The notes: generated by a model from the sequence alone, not told the origin. Shown: positions 25,230-34,941, counted from the first letter of the stretch. The stretch is 64,000 bases of DNA from CAMLDH01 sp966250375 (GCA_966250375.1 CBINHE010000001.1:1-64000), one strand, 5' to 3'. A program made the numbers and translations.

Positions 25230-26690
25230 CTACCCAGCCAGCTTTTTCTTCAGCAAGTCAGTCAATTGTGCCGGATTCGCTTTACCCTTGGTGGCTTTCA
25301 TCGCCTGGCCAATCAGTGCATTGAACGCCTTCTCCTTGCCGGCGCGGAATTCTTCTACCGACTTCGCATTCGCCGCCAAGACTTCATCGATGATTTTTTC
25401 CAGCGCGCCGCTGTCGGAAATCTGTTTCAAGCCTTTCGCTTCGATAATGTCATCCGCCAGCGTTGCTTTATCCGACTTCGCTTCCCACATTGCGCCAAAC
25501 ACTTCTTTTGCGATCTTGTTGGAAATCGTGCCGTCGGCGATGCGTTGCAATAGCAGCGCGAGTTGCGCGGCTGTCACAGGTGCCGTTGCGATGTCCACGC
25601 CTTCACGGTTCAGTGTGGACGACACATCGCCCATCAACCAGTTTGCCGCCGGTTTGGCTTGCTCCTTGCCGGTGATGGCAACGACTGCTTCAAAGTAGGC
25701 CGCCATCGCTTTCGATTGCGTCAGCACTGCGGCATCGTATTCCGACAGGCCATAGTCACGCACAAAGCGCTCGCGCATCGCGCCCGGCAATTCGGGCATG
25801 GCTGCTTTCACGCGCGCGATCCACTCCTGCCCAATGACCAGCGGCGGCAAATCAGGATCGGGGAAGTAACGATAGTCCTGCGCATCTTCCTTGCTGCGCA
25901 TCTCGCGCGTTTCCTTCTTGTCCGGATCGTACAAGCGGGTCGCCTGCACGACTCTGCCGCCGTCTTCGATCAGCTCGATCTGGCGCCGTACTTCGTAATT
26001 GATTGCGTCTTCCAGGAAACGGAATGAGTTCAGGTTCTTGATCTCGCAACGCGTGCCGTATTCTTTCTGTCCGACCGGGCGTACCGATACGTTCGCATCG
26101 CAGCGGAATGAGCCTTCCTGCATGTTGCCGTCGCAAATGCCGAGCCAGGTCACCAGCGAGTGCAGCGCCTTGGCATACGCGACCGCTTCCGCGGCGCTGC
26201 GCATGTCGGGTTCGGTCACGATTTCCAATAGCGGTGTGCCGGCACGGTTGAGGTCGATGCCGGTCATGCCGTGGTAATCCTCATGCAGCGACTTGCCGGC
26301 GTCTTCTTCCAGATGCGCACGCGTCAATTGCACTGTTTTTATCTTGGCCTTGCCGTCTTTTTCCAGTACGAAGGAAAGCGTGCCGCCCTGCACCACGGGA
26401 ATTTCAAATTGGCTGATCTGATATCCCTTCGGCAAATCGGGATAAAAATAATTTTTACGTGCGAACACCGATTGCGGTGCAACCGTCGCACCAATCGCAA
26501 TGCCGAACTGGATCGCGCGTTCCACCGCACCTTTGTTCATCACCGGCAGCACGCCCGGCAACGCCAAATCCACCGGGCAGGCCTGCGTATTCGGTTCGGC
26601 GCCGAAGCGAATCGCCGCGCCGCTGAAAATTTTCGATTGGGTCGTGAGTTGCGCGTGCGTCTCCAGACCGATGACTACTTCCCACTGCAT
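25230..26690 (-). CDS. gatB: Aspartyl/glutamyl-tRNA amidotransferase subunit B
   Basis: A 486-residue subunit of the GatCAB complex, which converts misacylated Glu-tRNA(Gln) and Asp-tRNA(Asn) to the amide forms. The N-terminus M-Q-W-E-V-V-I-G-L-E-T-H-A-Q-L and K-N-Y-F-Y-P-D-L-P-K-G-Y-Q are GatB signatures. The C-terminal tail domain (about residues 330-486, ending L-L-K-K-K-L-A-G) binds tRNA. It is the last gene of the gatC-gatA-gatB transcript, 58 bases after gatA. Confidence 0.97.
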   Translation of the reverse strand: MQWEVVIGLETHAQLTTQSKIFSGAAIRFGAEPNTQACPVDLALPGVLPVMNKGAVERAIQFGIAIGATVAPQSVFARKNYFYPDLPKGYQISQFEIPVVQGGTLSFVLEKDGKAKIKTVQLTRAHLEEDAGKSLHEDYHGMTGIDLNRAGTPLLEIVTEPDMRSAAEAVAYAKALHSLVTWLGICDGNMQEGSFRCDANVSVRPVGQKEYGTRCEIKNLNSFRFLEDAINYEVRRQIELIEDGGRVVQATRLYDPDKKETREMRSKEDAQDYRYFPDPDLPPLVIGQEWIARVKAAMPELPGAMRERFVRDYGLSEYDAAVLTQSKAMAAYFEAVVAITGKEQAKPAANWLMGDVSSTLNREGVDIATAPVTAAQLALLLQRIADGTISNKIAKEVFGAMWEAKSDKATLADDIIEAKGLKQISDSGALEKIIDEVLAANAKSVEEFRAGKEKAFNALIGQAMKATKGKANPAQLTDLLKKKLAG

Positions 26691-26748
26691 ATTGACCTCG
26701 TCTAAGTTGTTGTGGCACGTTTTTTAGAATGCAAAGCCCGGCGTGGGT

Positions 26749-28209
26749 TCATACGCCTTTCGGCCGACGCAGGTGCCAATCGGTCGCGTGCTGATACTGA
26801 TGCGCGACATTGAGCAACTTTGCTTCACTGAAGTAGTTGCCGATGATTTGCAAACCGACCGGACGCGTCCCATTCTTCTCGCCCTGACCGAAACCACATG
26901 GAATTGACATGCCGGGCAAGCCGGCCAAGCTGGTCGACAGTGTGAAAATATCAGCCAGATAATTGGCGACTGGATCATCCGTCTTGTCGCCCAGATCCCA
27001 CGCGACGGTGGGCGACACTGGCCCCATGATCACGTCGCATTGCTTGAATGCTTCCTGGAAATCTTGCGCAATCAAGCGCCGGATTCGTTGCGCCTGCAGA
27101 TAATACGCGTCGTAATAACCGTGCGACAGCACATACGCGCCGACCAGGATGCGGCGCTTGACTTCGTCGCCAAAACCTTCGGCGCGCGTCTTTTTGTACA
27201 TGTCGGACAAGTCCTTGTATTCCTTGGCGCGGTAGCCGTAGCGAACGCCGTCGAAACGGCTCAAGTTGGACGATGCTTCGGCTGGCGCGATCACGTAATA
27301 CACCGGGATCGAGAGCTCGGTTTTCGGCAATGAAATATCGACCAGTGTTGCGCCGAGTTTTTCGTATTGCGTTAATGCTGCGCGCACTGCCTGCTCGACA
27401 TCGGGCGCGAGGCCGGGACCGAAGTATTCACGCGGCACGCCAATTTTCAAGCCTTGCAAATTTTGATTCAAATCGCGTGCGAAATCTTCGTCGGGGCGCT
27501 CGATGCTGGTCGAATCGCGTGCATCGAAGCCTGCCATTGCATTCAACAGCAGAGCGCAATCTTCGGCCGTTTGGGCCATCGGACCGCCTTGGTCGAGCGA
27601 CGACGCGAAAGCAATCATGCCGTAGCGCGACACGCGGCCATAGGTGGGCTTGATGCCGGTGACGCCGCATAGTGACGCCGGCTGGCGAATCGAGCCGCCG
27701 GTGTCGGTTGCCGTGGCAGCCGGTGCCAGGCGCGCCGCGATTGCAGCAGCCGAGCCGCCGGAAGAGCCGCCTGGGATCGCTGTTTTGTCCCACGGATTTT
27801 TGACCGGACCGAAAAATGAATTTTCGTTGGAAGAGCCCATCGCGAATTCATCGCAATTTAATTTGCCGAGCGTGACCATGCCTGCATGGTTGAACTGTTC
27901 GACCACTGTTGCGTCGAAGGGGCTGGTGTAATTTTCCAGCATCTTGGAGCCGGCGGTCGAACGCCAGCCGCGCGTGACAAAAATGTCCTTGTGCGCGATC
28001 GGGATGCCGGTCAGGGGCGTCGTGTCACCCTGTGCAATGCGTTTGTCGGCTGCGGCCGCTTGTTGCAGCGTCAGTTCGCGGTCGATATGCGTAAACGCAT
28101 TGAGATCGCTGTGCTGAATGCGGTTCAAATACAGTTGCGCCAGTTCGGTGGCCGAAATTTGCTTGGCTTGCAACAGCGCCGAGAGTTCTTTGAGGGTTTT
28201 AGTATGCAT
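26749..28209 (-). CDS. gatA: Aspartyl/glutamyl-tRNA amidotransferase subunit A
   Basis: A 486-residue amidase that releases ammonia from glutamine for the GatCAB reaction. The Lys-Ser-Ser amidase triad is visible: Lys in P-I-A-H-K-D-I-F, Ser in T-D-T-G-G-S-I-R-Q, and the Gly/Ser-rich G-G-S-S-G-G-S-A-A-A segment. It lies between gatC and gatB on the same strand in the usual order. Confidence 0.97.
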   Translation of the reverse strand: MHTKTLKELSALLQAKQISATELAQLYLNRIQHSDLNAFTHIDRELTLQQAAAADKRIAQGDTTPLTGIPIAHKDIFVTRGWRSTAGSKMLENYTSPFDATVVEQFNHAGMVTLGKLNCDEFAMGSSNENSFFGPVKNPWDKTAIPGGSSGGSAAAIAARLAPAATATDTGGSIRQPASLCGVTGIKPTYGRVSRYGMIAFASSLDQGGPMAQTAEDCALLLNAMAGFDARDSTSIERPDEDFARDLNQNLQGLKIGVPREYFGPGLAPDVEQAVRAALTQYEKLGATLVDISLPKTELSIPVYYVIAPAEASSNLSRFDGVRYGYRAKEYKDLSDMYKKTRAEGFGDEVKRRILVGAYVLSHGYYDAYYLQAQRIRRLIAQDFQEAFKQCDVIMGPVSPTVAWDLGDKTDDPVANYLADIFTLSTSLAGLPGMSIPCGFGQGEKNGTRPVGLQIIGNYFSEAKLLNVAHQYQHATDWHLRRPKGV

Positions 28210-28281
28210 AAGCTTGTGGGGGCGTTCGGTTGCGAGGTGAGGCTGGGACGCCTTGCGGGCGCAGCGCGCGCGGTATCCGGA

Positions 28282-28584
28282 TTACTCGATGACTTTAGGG
28301 ACCAGATACAAGCCATCCTGGGTCGCGGGCGCGACCCGCTGGTAGTCATCGCGGCGGTTGGGTTCGGTCGCAACGTCGTCGCGCAGACGCAACGCCACGT
28401 CTTTCTGGAACGCGGCAATCGGGTGATTCAAGGGTTCGATGCCGGTGGTGTCGATCGCCTTCATTTGCTCAACCAGCGCAAAAATGCCGTTGAGTTTGTC
28501 CAGGGTTTGCGCCGCATGGTCGTCGGTAAGATCGAGTTGCGCCAAGTGCGCGAGGCGTTTGACATCGGAAAGAGCAAGTGGCAT
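28282..28584 (-). CDS. gatC: Aspartyl/glutamyl-tRNA amidotransferase subunit C
   Basis: A 100-residue small subunit that stabilises GatA-GatB. The ATG at 28584 (M-P-L-A-L-S-D-V-K-R-L-A-H-L-A) agrees with the family; the frame continues upstream but the extra residues do not resemble GatC. The central P-L-N-H-P motif and the terminal R-V-A-P-A-T-Q-D-G-L-Y-L-V-P-K-V-I-E are typical. First gene of the gatCAB operon, divergent from mreB. Confidence 0.93.
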   Translation of the reverse strand: MPLALSDVKRLAHLAQLDLTDDHAAQTLDKLNGIFALVEQMKAIDTTGIEPLNHPIAAFQKDVALRLRDDVATEPNRRDDYQRVAPATQDGLYLVPKVIE

Positions 28585-28887
28585 GGTCGGATGGCACGGA
28601 CAAGCCGTGCTTGGCAAAAAGTATTTTAAGAAAGACAAAAGCGCTTTTGCACTGATAAATACTTGGTAAAACGTAGTATCAGGCACACATTTTTTTGAAA
28701 TTTCCGTGAGCAAATTTCAGACAAATTATAAGGTAGAATGTCGGGCTATTGCCCGCTGGCGCCGATATTGAGTTGCCGCAGAGCGAAGAACCCTAATTGT
28801 CGGGGATAGAGCAGCGCCGCGTTACGCTCTGTCTCCCCAAGATTTAATAAAATTTAAGCGCACTATTGTTGCGCATCAGGACAATAC
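28585..28887. promoter_or_regulatory. Divergent gatC/mreB intergenic region
   Basis: About 300 bases without a gene between the divergent gatC and mreB starts, so promoters for both must lie here. The part next to mreB is AT-rich (around 28845-28860) and an AGGA ribosome binding site precedes the mreB ATG. I could not pick -35/-10 pairs with confidence. Confidence 0.6.
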
Positions 28888-29931
28888 ATGTTTGGATTTT
28901 TACGCAGCTATTTTTCTAACGACTTGGCGATCGATCTGGGTACCGCCAACACGCTGATTTATGTGCGCGGCTTGGGTATCGTGCTTGATGAACCGTCGGT
29001 TGTTGCGATTCGCCAGCAAGGCGGTCCGAACGGCAAAAAAACTATCCAAGCCGTCGGCAAGGAAGCCAAACAGATGCTGGGCAAGGTGCCTGGCAACATC
29101 GAAGCCATTCGCCCGATGAAAGACGGCGTCATCGCCGATTTTACTGTGACCGAGCAAATGCTCAAACAGTTCATCCGCATGGTGCACGATTCCAAATTGT
29201 TCAAGCCGTCGCCGCGCATCATCATTTGTGTGCCGTGCGGTTCAACTCAAGTAGAGCGTCGCGCCATCCGCGAATCAGCGCTCGGCGCAGGCGCATCGCA
29301 GGTGTATCTGATCGAAGAACCGATGGCCGCCGCAATCGGCGCCGGTTTGCCAGTATCGGATGCGACCGGTTCGATGGTGGTCGACATCGGCGGCGGTACC
29401 ACCGAAGTCGGCATCATTTCGCTCGGCGGCATGGTCTATAAAGGTTCAGTGCGCGTCGGCGGCGACAAGTTCGATGAAGCGATCGTCAACTACATCCGCC
29501 GCAACTACGGCATGCTGATTGGCGAGCAAACCGCGGAAGCGATCAAGAAGGAAATCGGCTCCGCGTTCCCGGGCTCCGAAGTCAGAGAAATGGAAGTCAA
29601 AGGGCGCAACCTGTCGGAAGGCATTCCGCGCTCGTTCACGATTTCGAGCAACGAAATTCTGGAAGCGCTGACCGACCCGCTCAACAACATCGTGTCCGCC
29701 GTCAAGAACGCGCTGGAACAGACACCGCCGGAACTGGGTGCCGATATCGCTGAAAAAGGCATGATGCTGACCGGCGGCGGCGCCTTGTTGCGCGATCTCG
29801 ACCGCTTGCTGATGGAAGAAACCGGTTTGCCCGTCATCGTTGCCGAAGATCCATTGACGTGCGTGGTGCGCGGCTCTGGTATGGCGCTGGAGCGCATGGA
29901 TAAGCTGGGTTCGATTTTTTCCTACGAGTAA
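28888..29931 (+). CDS. mreB: Rod-shape-determining protein MreB (bacterial actin)
   Basis: A 347-residue actin-like ATPase that forms membrane-associated filaments guiding lateral wall synthesis. The N-terminus has the amphipathic/membrane-binding M-F-G-F-L-R-S-Y-F-S, then phosphate-1 D-L-G-T-A-N-T-L, connect and phosphate-2 motifs (V-V-D-I-G-G-G-T-T-E) and adenosine motif (L-T-G-G-G-A-L-L). First gene of mreBCD-mrdA-rodA. Confidence 0.98.
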   Translation: MFGFLRSYFSNDLAIDLGTANTLIYVRGLGIVLDEPSVVAIRQQGGPNGKKTIQAVGKEAKQMLGKVPGNIEAIRPMKDGVIADFTVTEQMLKQFIRMVHDSKLFKPSPRIIICVPCGSTQVERRAIRESALGAGASQVYLIEEPMAAAIGAGLPVSDATGSMVVDIGGGTTEVGIISLGGMVYKGSVRVGGDKFDEAIVNYIRRNYGMLIGEQTAEAIKKEIGSAFPGSEVREMEVKGRNLSEGIPRSFTISSNEILEALTDPLNNIVSAVKNALEQTPPELGADIAEKGMMLTGGGALLRDLDRLLMEETGLPVIVAEDPLTCVVRGSGMALERMDKLGSIFSYE

Positions 29932-29990
29932 TCACCGCTTTTTGCATGAGGCGCCTTGCAATACAGATGGAGCAGCAAGGTGCAAAGAGC

Positions 29991-30011
29991 CAGACAAGCC
30001 ATGCTTGTCTG
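29991..30011. other. Stem-loop between mreB and mreC
   Basis: Perfect nine-base arms CAGACAAGC/GCTTGTCTG around CAT, in the 125-base gap between mreB and mreC. No T tract follows, so it may tune relative expression or mRNA stability rather than terminate. Confidence 0.55.
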
Positions 30012-30056
30012 ACCTTGGCAGGGTCGCAGTATATTCCCTAGAAAAAACAGGCTCTG

Positions 30057-31145
30057 ATGGATTACAGCCCACCGCCACTTTTCAAACAAGGCGCGTCAGC
30101 ACGCGCCAAAGTGGTGTTCTTCGCATTGATCTCAATCGCATTGCTGCTGACCGACTCGCACTTGCGCACGCTTACTGTGGTTCGCCAAGTGGTCGGCACG
30201 GTGCTGTATCCATTGCAGGTGGTGGCGTTGATGCCGCGCGATGCCATGTACGGTATCGCCGATTATTTCACGTCCCTATCTTCGCTTGAAAAAGCGAATA
30301 AAGACCTGAAGCGTCAGCAGACTGCCAATGCGCAGACGCTGCAGCAGGCACGGCACCTGCTGGCCGAGAATGCGCAGCTGCGCAAATTGCTCGGCGCCAG
30401 CGAACAAGTGCCCGTGAAATCGCTGATGAGCGAAATCCTGTACGACACGCGCGATGCGTTTACCCGCAAGATCGTGCTCAATCGCGGTGCACAGCATGGC
30501 GTGGCGGGCGGCCAGCCGGTTATCGATGATATCGGTGTCATTGGGCAAGTCACCCGGGTGTTTCCGTTTACCTCCGAAGTCACCCTCTTGAGCGACAAGG
30601 ATCAGGCAATTCCGGTGCAGGTGGTACGCAGCGGTTTGCGCAGCGTGGCGTATGGACTGGGCCAGTCCGGCGTGCTGGATCTGCGCTTCATGGCCGCCAA
30701 CGCGGATATCCAGAAGGGTGATATGTTAGTCACTTCCGGCATCGACGGTGTATATCCCGCGGGCTTGTCGGTGGCTCAGGTGGTGCAGGTTGAAAACAAG
30801 TCATCCGAGGCATTCGCGCATATCGTGTGCCAGCCGTCGGCGGGTATCGACCGCAATCGACAGGTGCTGATTCTGCTGGTGGATACCACCACATTGCCGC
30901 GTCCTGCAGATGAAGCCAGAGACAAAAAAGACAAAATGGGCAAAAAGCACGGCCAAGATGGCACCAAAGATCCGGCGATCGTCGAGTCGCCTAAGGATGT
31001 GGCGAAAACCGTGCAAAAAGATGCTGCGACGGGTGGGCCGAAAAGTACAACGCCAGAGTCTTCCAGGGGTACTGCAAAACCTGTGGTAGCGACCGCTAAA
31101 CCCGGCACGAACACGTCACCGTCACCGAAGGCGCCTGCGCCATGA
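30057..31145 (+). CDS. mreC: Rod-shape-determining protein MreC
   Basis: A 362-residue bitopic membrane protein that scaffolds the elongasome in the periplasm. A single transmembrane segment (about residues 18-38) is followed by a coiled coil (S-L-E-K-A-N-K-D-L-K-R-Q through about 105) and the beta-domain with the G-V-I-G-Q-V segment. The C-terminal 80 residues are a Lys/Pro/Thr-rich low-complexity tail, longer than in E. coli MreC. It overlaps mreD by four bases (ATGA). Confidence 0.95.
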   Translation: MDYSPPPLFKQGASARAKVVFFALISIALLLTDSHLRTLTVVRQVVGTVLYPLQVVALMPRDAMYGIADYFTSLSSLEKANKDLKRQQTANAQTLQQARHLLAENAQLRKLLGASEQVPVKSLMSEILYDTRDAFTRKIVLNRGAQHGVAGGQPVIDDIGVIGQVTRVFPFTSEVTLLSDKDQAIPVQVVRSGLRSVAYGLGQSGVLDLRFMAANADIQKGDMLVTSGIDGVYPAGLSVAQVVQVENKSSEAFAHIVCQPSAGIDRNRQVLILLVDTTTLPRPADEARDKKDKMGKKHGQDGTKDPAIVESPKDVAKTVQKDAATGGPKSTTPESSRGTAKPVVATAKPGTNTSPSPKAPAP

Positions 31146-31657
31146 ACACCAACCTGCACTACATCCTGTTGCCGGTCAGCTCAATCTTTATCGCATTTAG
31201 CCTGATGGCCGCTTTTCTGCTGAATCTGCTGCCGTGGGGGCAATGGATAGGCGTGCCCGATTTTGTTGCGCTGGTTGTGGTTTTCTGGAGCATTCACCAG
31301 CCGCGCAAAGTCGGTATCGGCGTCGCATTCTTCATGGGTTTGCTGATGGACGTGCATGACGCGTCTCTATTGGGCCAGAATGCATTGGCGTATACCTTGC
31401 TGTCCTACTTCGCCATCATGATTCACCGCCGTGTTTTGTGGTTCCCGGTCGCGACGCAGGCCTTGCATGTTTTTCCGCTGTTGCTGATGGCGCAAGCAGT
31501 GCAACTGCTGGTGCGCCTGGTGGTGAGCGGCAAATTCCCCGGCTGGTTTTATTTTGCCGAAAGCTTCATTTCGGCGTTGTTGTGGCCGGTGGCGACGTGG
31601 ATGCTGTTGGCGCCGCAACGGCGCGCGATCGACCGGGATGATACGCGGCCGATTTAA
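31142..31657 (+). CDS. mreD: Rod-shape-determining protein MreD
   Basis: A 171-residue inner-membrane protein with five or six hydrophobic segments and the usual N-terminal L-L-P-V-S-S-I-F-I-A-F-S. It forms a complex with MreC, PBP2 and RodA. Translation is coupled to mreC by the ATGA overlap. Confidence 0.94.
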   Translation: MNTNLHYILLPVSSIFIAFSLMAAFLLNLLPWGQWIGVPDFVALVVVFWSIHQPRKVGIGVAFFMGLLMDVHDASLLGQNALAYTLLSYFAIMIHRRVLWFPVATQALHVFPLLLMAQAVQLLVRLVVSGKFPGWFYFAESFISALLWPVATWMLLAPQRRAIDRDDTRPI

Positions 31658-31703
31658 GCTTTGCATACATGATTGATTTTCGTGAAGCGCTTCCTCCCCC
31701 CAA

Positions 31704-31729
31704 CCTCTCTCCCGCTTGCGGGCGAGAGG
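31704..31729. repeat. Intergenic stem-loop after mreD
   Basis: A hairpin formed by CCTCTC-T-CCCGC and GCGGG-C-GAGAGG (one mismatch). Similar CCTCTCCCGC-type sequences are common dispersed intergenic repeats in proteobacteria, and a related G-rich stretch occurs near 62050-62085. It sits in the mreD-mrdA gap. Confidence 0.5.
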
Positions 31730-31738
31730 GGCGTAATG

Positions 31739-31765
31739 ACGAAAATGGCTGACAGCCATTTTCGT
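31739..31765. other. Perfect 27-base inverted repeat just upstream of mrdA
   Basis: Thirteen-base arms ACGAAAATGGCTG/CAGCCATTTTCGT around a single A, ending ten bases before the mrdA ATG, with its right arm abutting the AAGG ribosome binding site. It could be a protein-binding operator or an mRNA hairpin that restricts translation initiation. No T tract, so termination is unlikely. Confidence 0.6.
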
Positions 31766-31775
31766 AAGGCTCGAC

Positions 31776-33770
31776 ATGACCGAATTCAAAAACACTGAAC
31801 GCGAACTTCATTATTTCCGCCTGCGCTTGTCGGTGGTCGGCGTGTTCGTGCTTATCTGTTTCGGCTTGCTGCTGACGCGTTTCGTGTGGTTGCAGGTGTA
31901 CAAGCACAACCACTATGCGGCGCAAGCGGAAGATAATCGCATCTCGATTGTGCCGGTCGTGCCCAATCGCGGCCTGATCCTGGATCGCAACGGTGTGCTG
32001 TTGGCGCGGAATTTTTCTGCGTATACGCTGGAAATCACGCCGTCCAAGATTCGAGGCGATCTCGACGCGGTGATCGACGATCTGGCGACGCTGGTTGATA
32101 TTCAGCCGAAAGACCGCAAGCGTTTTCGCAAGCAGCTGGAAGAGTCGAGGAATTTTGAAAGCTCCCCGATCCGCACCCGCCTGAGCGACGAAGAAGTCGC
32201 ACGCTTTATCGCACAACGCTATCGCTTCCCGGGCGTCGAGATCCAGGCGCGTCTGTTCCGCCAATATCCGCTGGGTCAGCTTGCTTCGCACGTGATCGGC
32301 TACATCGGCCGCATCAGTCAGAAAGATGCGGCAAAAATCGAGGACATGGAAGATGCCGCCAACTACAGCGGCACCGACTATATCGGCAAGGAAGGCCTCG
32401 AAAAGAGTTACGAGAGGTATTTGCACGGTACCACCGGCTATGAAGAGGTCGAAGTCTCGGCTGGCGGCCGCGCAGTGCGTACGTTGTCGCGCACGCCGGC
32501 CAGCCCCGGCAATAACCTGATCTTGTCGATCGACATCGAACTGCAGCGCGTGGTCGAAGAGGCCTTCGGCGAACGGCGGGGCGCCATGGTCGCGATCGAG
32601 CCCGCGACGGGCGACGTGCTGGCGTATGTATCGATGCCGACTTTCGATCCCAACCTGTTCGTCGAAGGTATCGACCAGCAAAGCTGGGAGTTGCTCAATA
32701 CTTCGCTTGATCGGCCGTTGTTGAACCGGCCGTTATCGGGCAGCTATCCGCCCGGCTCGACCTACAAGCCGTTCATGGCACTGGCCGGATTGGAGCTGGG
32801 AAAGCGTACGCCGACCCAGGCGATTTCCGATCCAGGCTTTTACTTTTTCGGCAATCATCGCTTCAATGACGACAAGCCGGGCGGCCACGGCGCCGTCGAC
32901 ATGTACCAGTCGATCGTCCAATCTTGCGATACCTACTATTACATGCTCGCCAATGATCTGGGTGTCGATGCGATGTACGATTTCATGAAGCCGTTCGGTT
33001 TTGGCCAGTTGACTGGCATCGATCTGGAGCACGAGCGCACCGGCCTGCTGCCGTCGACGACATGGAAGCGAAACGCGTATCGCAAGCCGGAACAAAAGAA
33101 ATGGTATGCCGGTGAAACCATTTCGCTCGGCATCGGCCAAGGCTACAACGCGTTTACGCCTTTGCAGATGGCGCACGCGGTCGCGAACCTGGCCAACAAT
33201 GGTGTCGTGATGAAGCCGCATCTGGTCAAGATCATCGAGAATGGCGTCACGCGCGAGCGCACCCCGACAGTGCCGAAGGAAAGTTACCGCATCAACCTGA
33301 AGCAGGAAAACATCGATATCATCAAAAATGCGATGGTCGGCGTGCCGCGCGAAGGCACATCGGTGCGTGCGTTTGCCGGCGCCGAATATGTCTCGGCCGG
33401 CAAGACCGGTACCGCGCAGGTGATCGCACTGAAGAAGAACGAAAAAATGCATTCGGTGTATGACTCGAAAACCATGGCAGAACGGCATCGTGACCATTCG
33501 CTCTACATCGCATTTGCACCGGCCGACAATCCGCGCATTGCGATTGCGATCATCGTCGAGAATGGCGGCTTCGGTTCCGAGGCCGCGGCGCCGATCGTGA
33601 GGAAGGCGCTGGACTATTATTTGCTCGGCAAGAAGCCGGTCGAGAAGGACAAGACCTCGGTCGAAAAAGAAGTGGAGGCCGATACGCACTCGGCAGCGGC
33701 ATTGAAGGCGGAAGAAGAATCCGTCGGCGGTCCGAGGCCAGGCGCAGAAACGCAGGGCAACAAGGAATAA
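31776..33770 (+). CDS. mrdA: Penicillin-binding protein 2 (transpeptidase of the elongasome)
   Basis: A 664-residue class B PBP that cross-links peptidoglycan during elongation together with RodA. It has an N-terminal membrane anchor (about residues 18-40), a dimerisation/pedestal domain with P-N-R-G-L-I-L-D-R-N-G, and the transpeptidase domain. The catalytic S-T-Y-K is in Y-P-P-G-S-T-Y-K-P-F, the second motif is S-C-D, and the third is K-T-G-T-A-Q. The C-terminal 50 residues are charged low complexity. PBP2 is a main target of carbapenems, but nothing here suggests a resistant duplicate. Confidence 0.97.
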   Translation: MTEFKNTERELHYFRLRLSVVGVFVLICFGLLLTRFVWLQVYKHNHYAAQAEDNRISIVPVVPNRGLILDRNGVLLARNFSAYTLEITPSKIRGDLDAVIDDLATLVDIQPKDRKRFRKQLEESRNFESSPIRTRLSDEEVARFIAQRYRFPGVEIQARLFRQYPLGQLASHVIGYIGRISQKDAAKIEDMEDAANYSGTDYIGKEGLEKSYERYLHGTTGYEEVEVSAGGRAVRTLSRTPASPGNNLILSIDIELQRVVEEAFGERRGAMVAIEPATGDVLAYVSMPTFDPNLFVEGIDQQSWELLNTSLDRPLLNRPLSGSYPPGSTYKPFMALAGLELGKRTPTQAISDPGFYFFGNHRFNDDKPGGHGAVDMYQSIVQSCDTYYYMLANDLGVDAMYDFMKPFGFGQLTGIDLEHERTGLLPSTTWKRNAYRKPEQKKWYAGETISLGIGQGYNAFTPLQMAHAVANLANNGVVMKPHLVKIIENGVTRERTPTVPKESYRINLKQENIDIIKNAMVGVPREGTSVRAFAGAEYVSAGKTGTAQVIALKKNEKMHSVYDSKTMAERHRDHSLYIAFAPADNPRIAIAIIVENGGFGSEAAAPIVRKALDYYLLGKKPVEKDKTSVEKEVEADTHSAAALKAEEESVGGPRPGAETQGNKE

Positions 33771-33828
33771 TCATGAAGCCAACATTTTTGTCTGCGCCGA
33801 CGCCGGCATTTTTCGCCAGGGAGATGCG

Positions 33829-34941
33829 ATGGATCTAGCCCAAAGACGTCCGCTCTGGCCTCGCCTCAAACCACACTTGCTGGTGTTCGACGGCCCGCTT
33901 GCAATGATCATTTTTTTGATCATGTCGGTCGGCCTCTTGACGATGTATTCGGCCGGCATCGATTTTCCCGGGCGGGTGGAGGATCAATTGCGCAATATTA
34001 TTATCGCGTTTGCCGTGATGTGGATCGCAGCCAATGTCCCACCGCAAACACTGATGCGCTTTGCGGTGCCGATATACACGGTGGGCGTGGCGCTCTTGAT
34101 TGCGGTGGCGATGTTCGGCATGGTGAAGAAAGGCTCGCGGCGCTGGATCAATCTGGGCATCGTGATACAGCCATCCGAGATCATGAAAATCGCGGCGCCC
34201 TTGATGCTTGCGTGGTTCTTCCAGAAGCGCGAAGGCATGATCCAGTGGCGCGAATTCCTGATCGCTGGACTGTTGCTTGTCATTCCGGTTGGCCTGATTG
34301 TGCGCCAACCGGATCTAGGCACTTCGCTTCTGGTGCTGGCGGCCGGATTTTCCGTAATTTTCCTGGCTGGATTGTCATGGAAAGTATTAATTGGCTTGGC
34401 GCTGGCGGCAGGCGGGAGCTTGCCGATTGTCTGGTCAATGTTGCATGATTACCAGCGCGAACGCGTGATGACGTTGATCGATCCGTCGTCCGATCCTCTA
34501 GGTAAAGGCTTTCACATCATCCAGTCGACCATTGCGGTCGGCTCCGGTGGCATAACCGGCAAAGGCTGGCTGCAAGGAACGCAGGCCCATCTGGAGTTCA
34601 TTCCCGAACGCACCACGGATTTTATTTTTGCCGTATTTTCCGAAGAGTTCGGCTTGATCGGCAATATCGTGTTGCTGGTGTTGTATCTGCTGCTGATCGG
34701 GCGCGGACTGGTGATCGCCGCGAATGCGCCTTCATTTTTCACGCGTCTTTTGGCAGGTGCCATCACCCTGATCTTCTTTACTTATGCATTTGTTAATATG
34801 GGTATGGTGAGTGGTATTCTTCCGGTTGTCGGCGTGCCTTTGCCTTTCATGAGTTATGGCGGTACCGCTATGGTAACCCTCGGTCTGGGTACCGGCATAC
34901 TGATGAGCATTCAGCGGCACCGCAAACTGGTGCAAAGTTAG
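33829..34941 (+). CDS. rodA: Peptidoglycan glycosyltransferase RodA (SEDS family)
   Basis: A 370-residue polytopic SEDS protein that polymerises lipid II in the elongasome with PBP2. About ten membrane segments; the conserved R-R-W-I-N-L, Q-P-S-E-I-M-K, R-Q-P-D-L-G-T-S and the C-terminal P-F-M-S-Y-G-G-T motifs are present. The ATG at 33829 is preceded by AGGGAG and follows mrdA after 58 bases, the standard mrdAB order. Confidence 0.97.
   Translation: MDLAQRRPLWPRLKPHLLVFDGPLAMIIFLIMSVGLLTMYSAGIDFPGRVEDQLRNIIIAFAVMWIAANVPPQTLMRFAVPIYTVGVALLIAVAMFGMVKKGSRRWINLGIVIQPSEIMKIAAPLMLAWFFQKREGMIQWREFLIAGLLLVIPVGLIVRQPDLGTSLLVLAAGFSVIFLAGLSWKVLIGLALAAGGSLPIVWSMLHDYQRERVMTLIDPSSDPLGKGFHIIQSTIAVGSGGITGKGWLQGTQAHLEFIPERTTDFIFAVFSEEFGLIGNIVLLVLYLLLIGRGLVIAANAPSFFTRLLAGAITLIFFTYAFVNMGMVSGILPVVGVPLPFMSYGGTAMVTLGLGTGILMSIQRHRKLVQS

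Noticed and set aside
31566..33689. Long open frames antisense to mrdA
   Set aside because: They are frame shadows of a real G/C-rich gene, with Arg/His-rich composition and no family resemblance.
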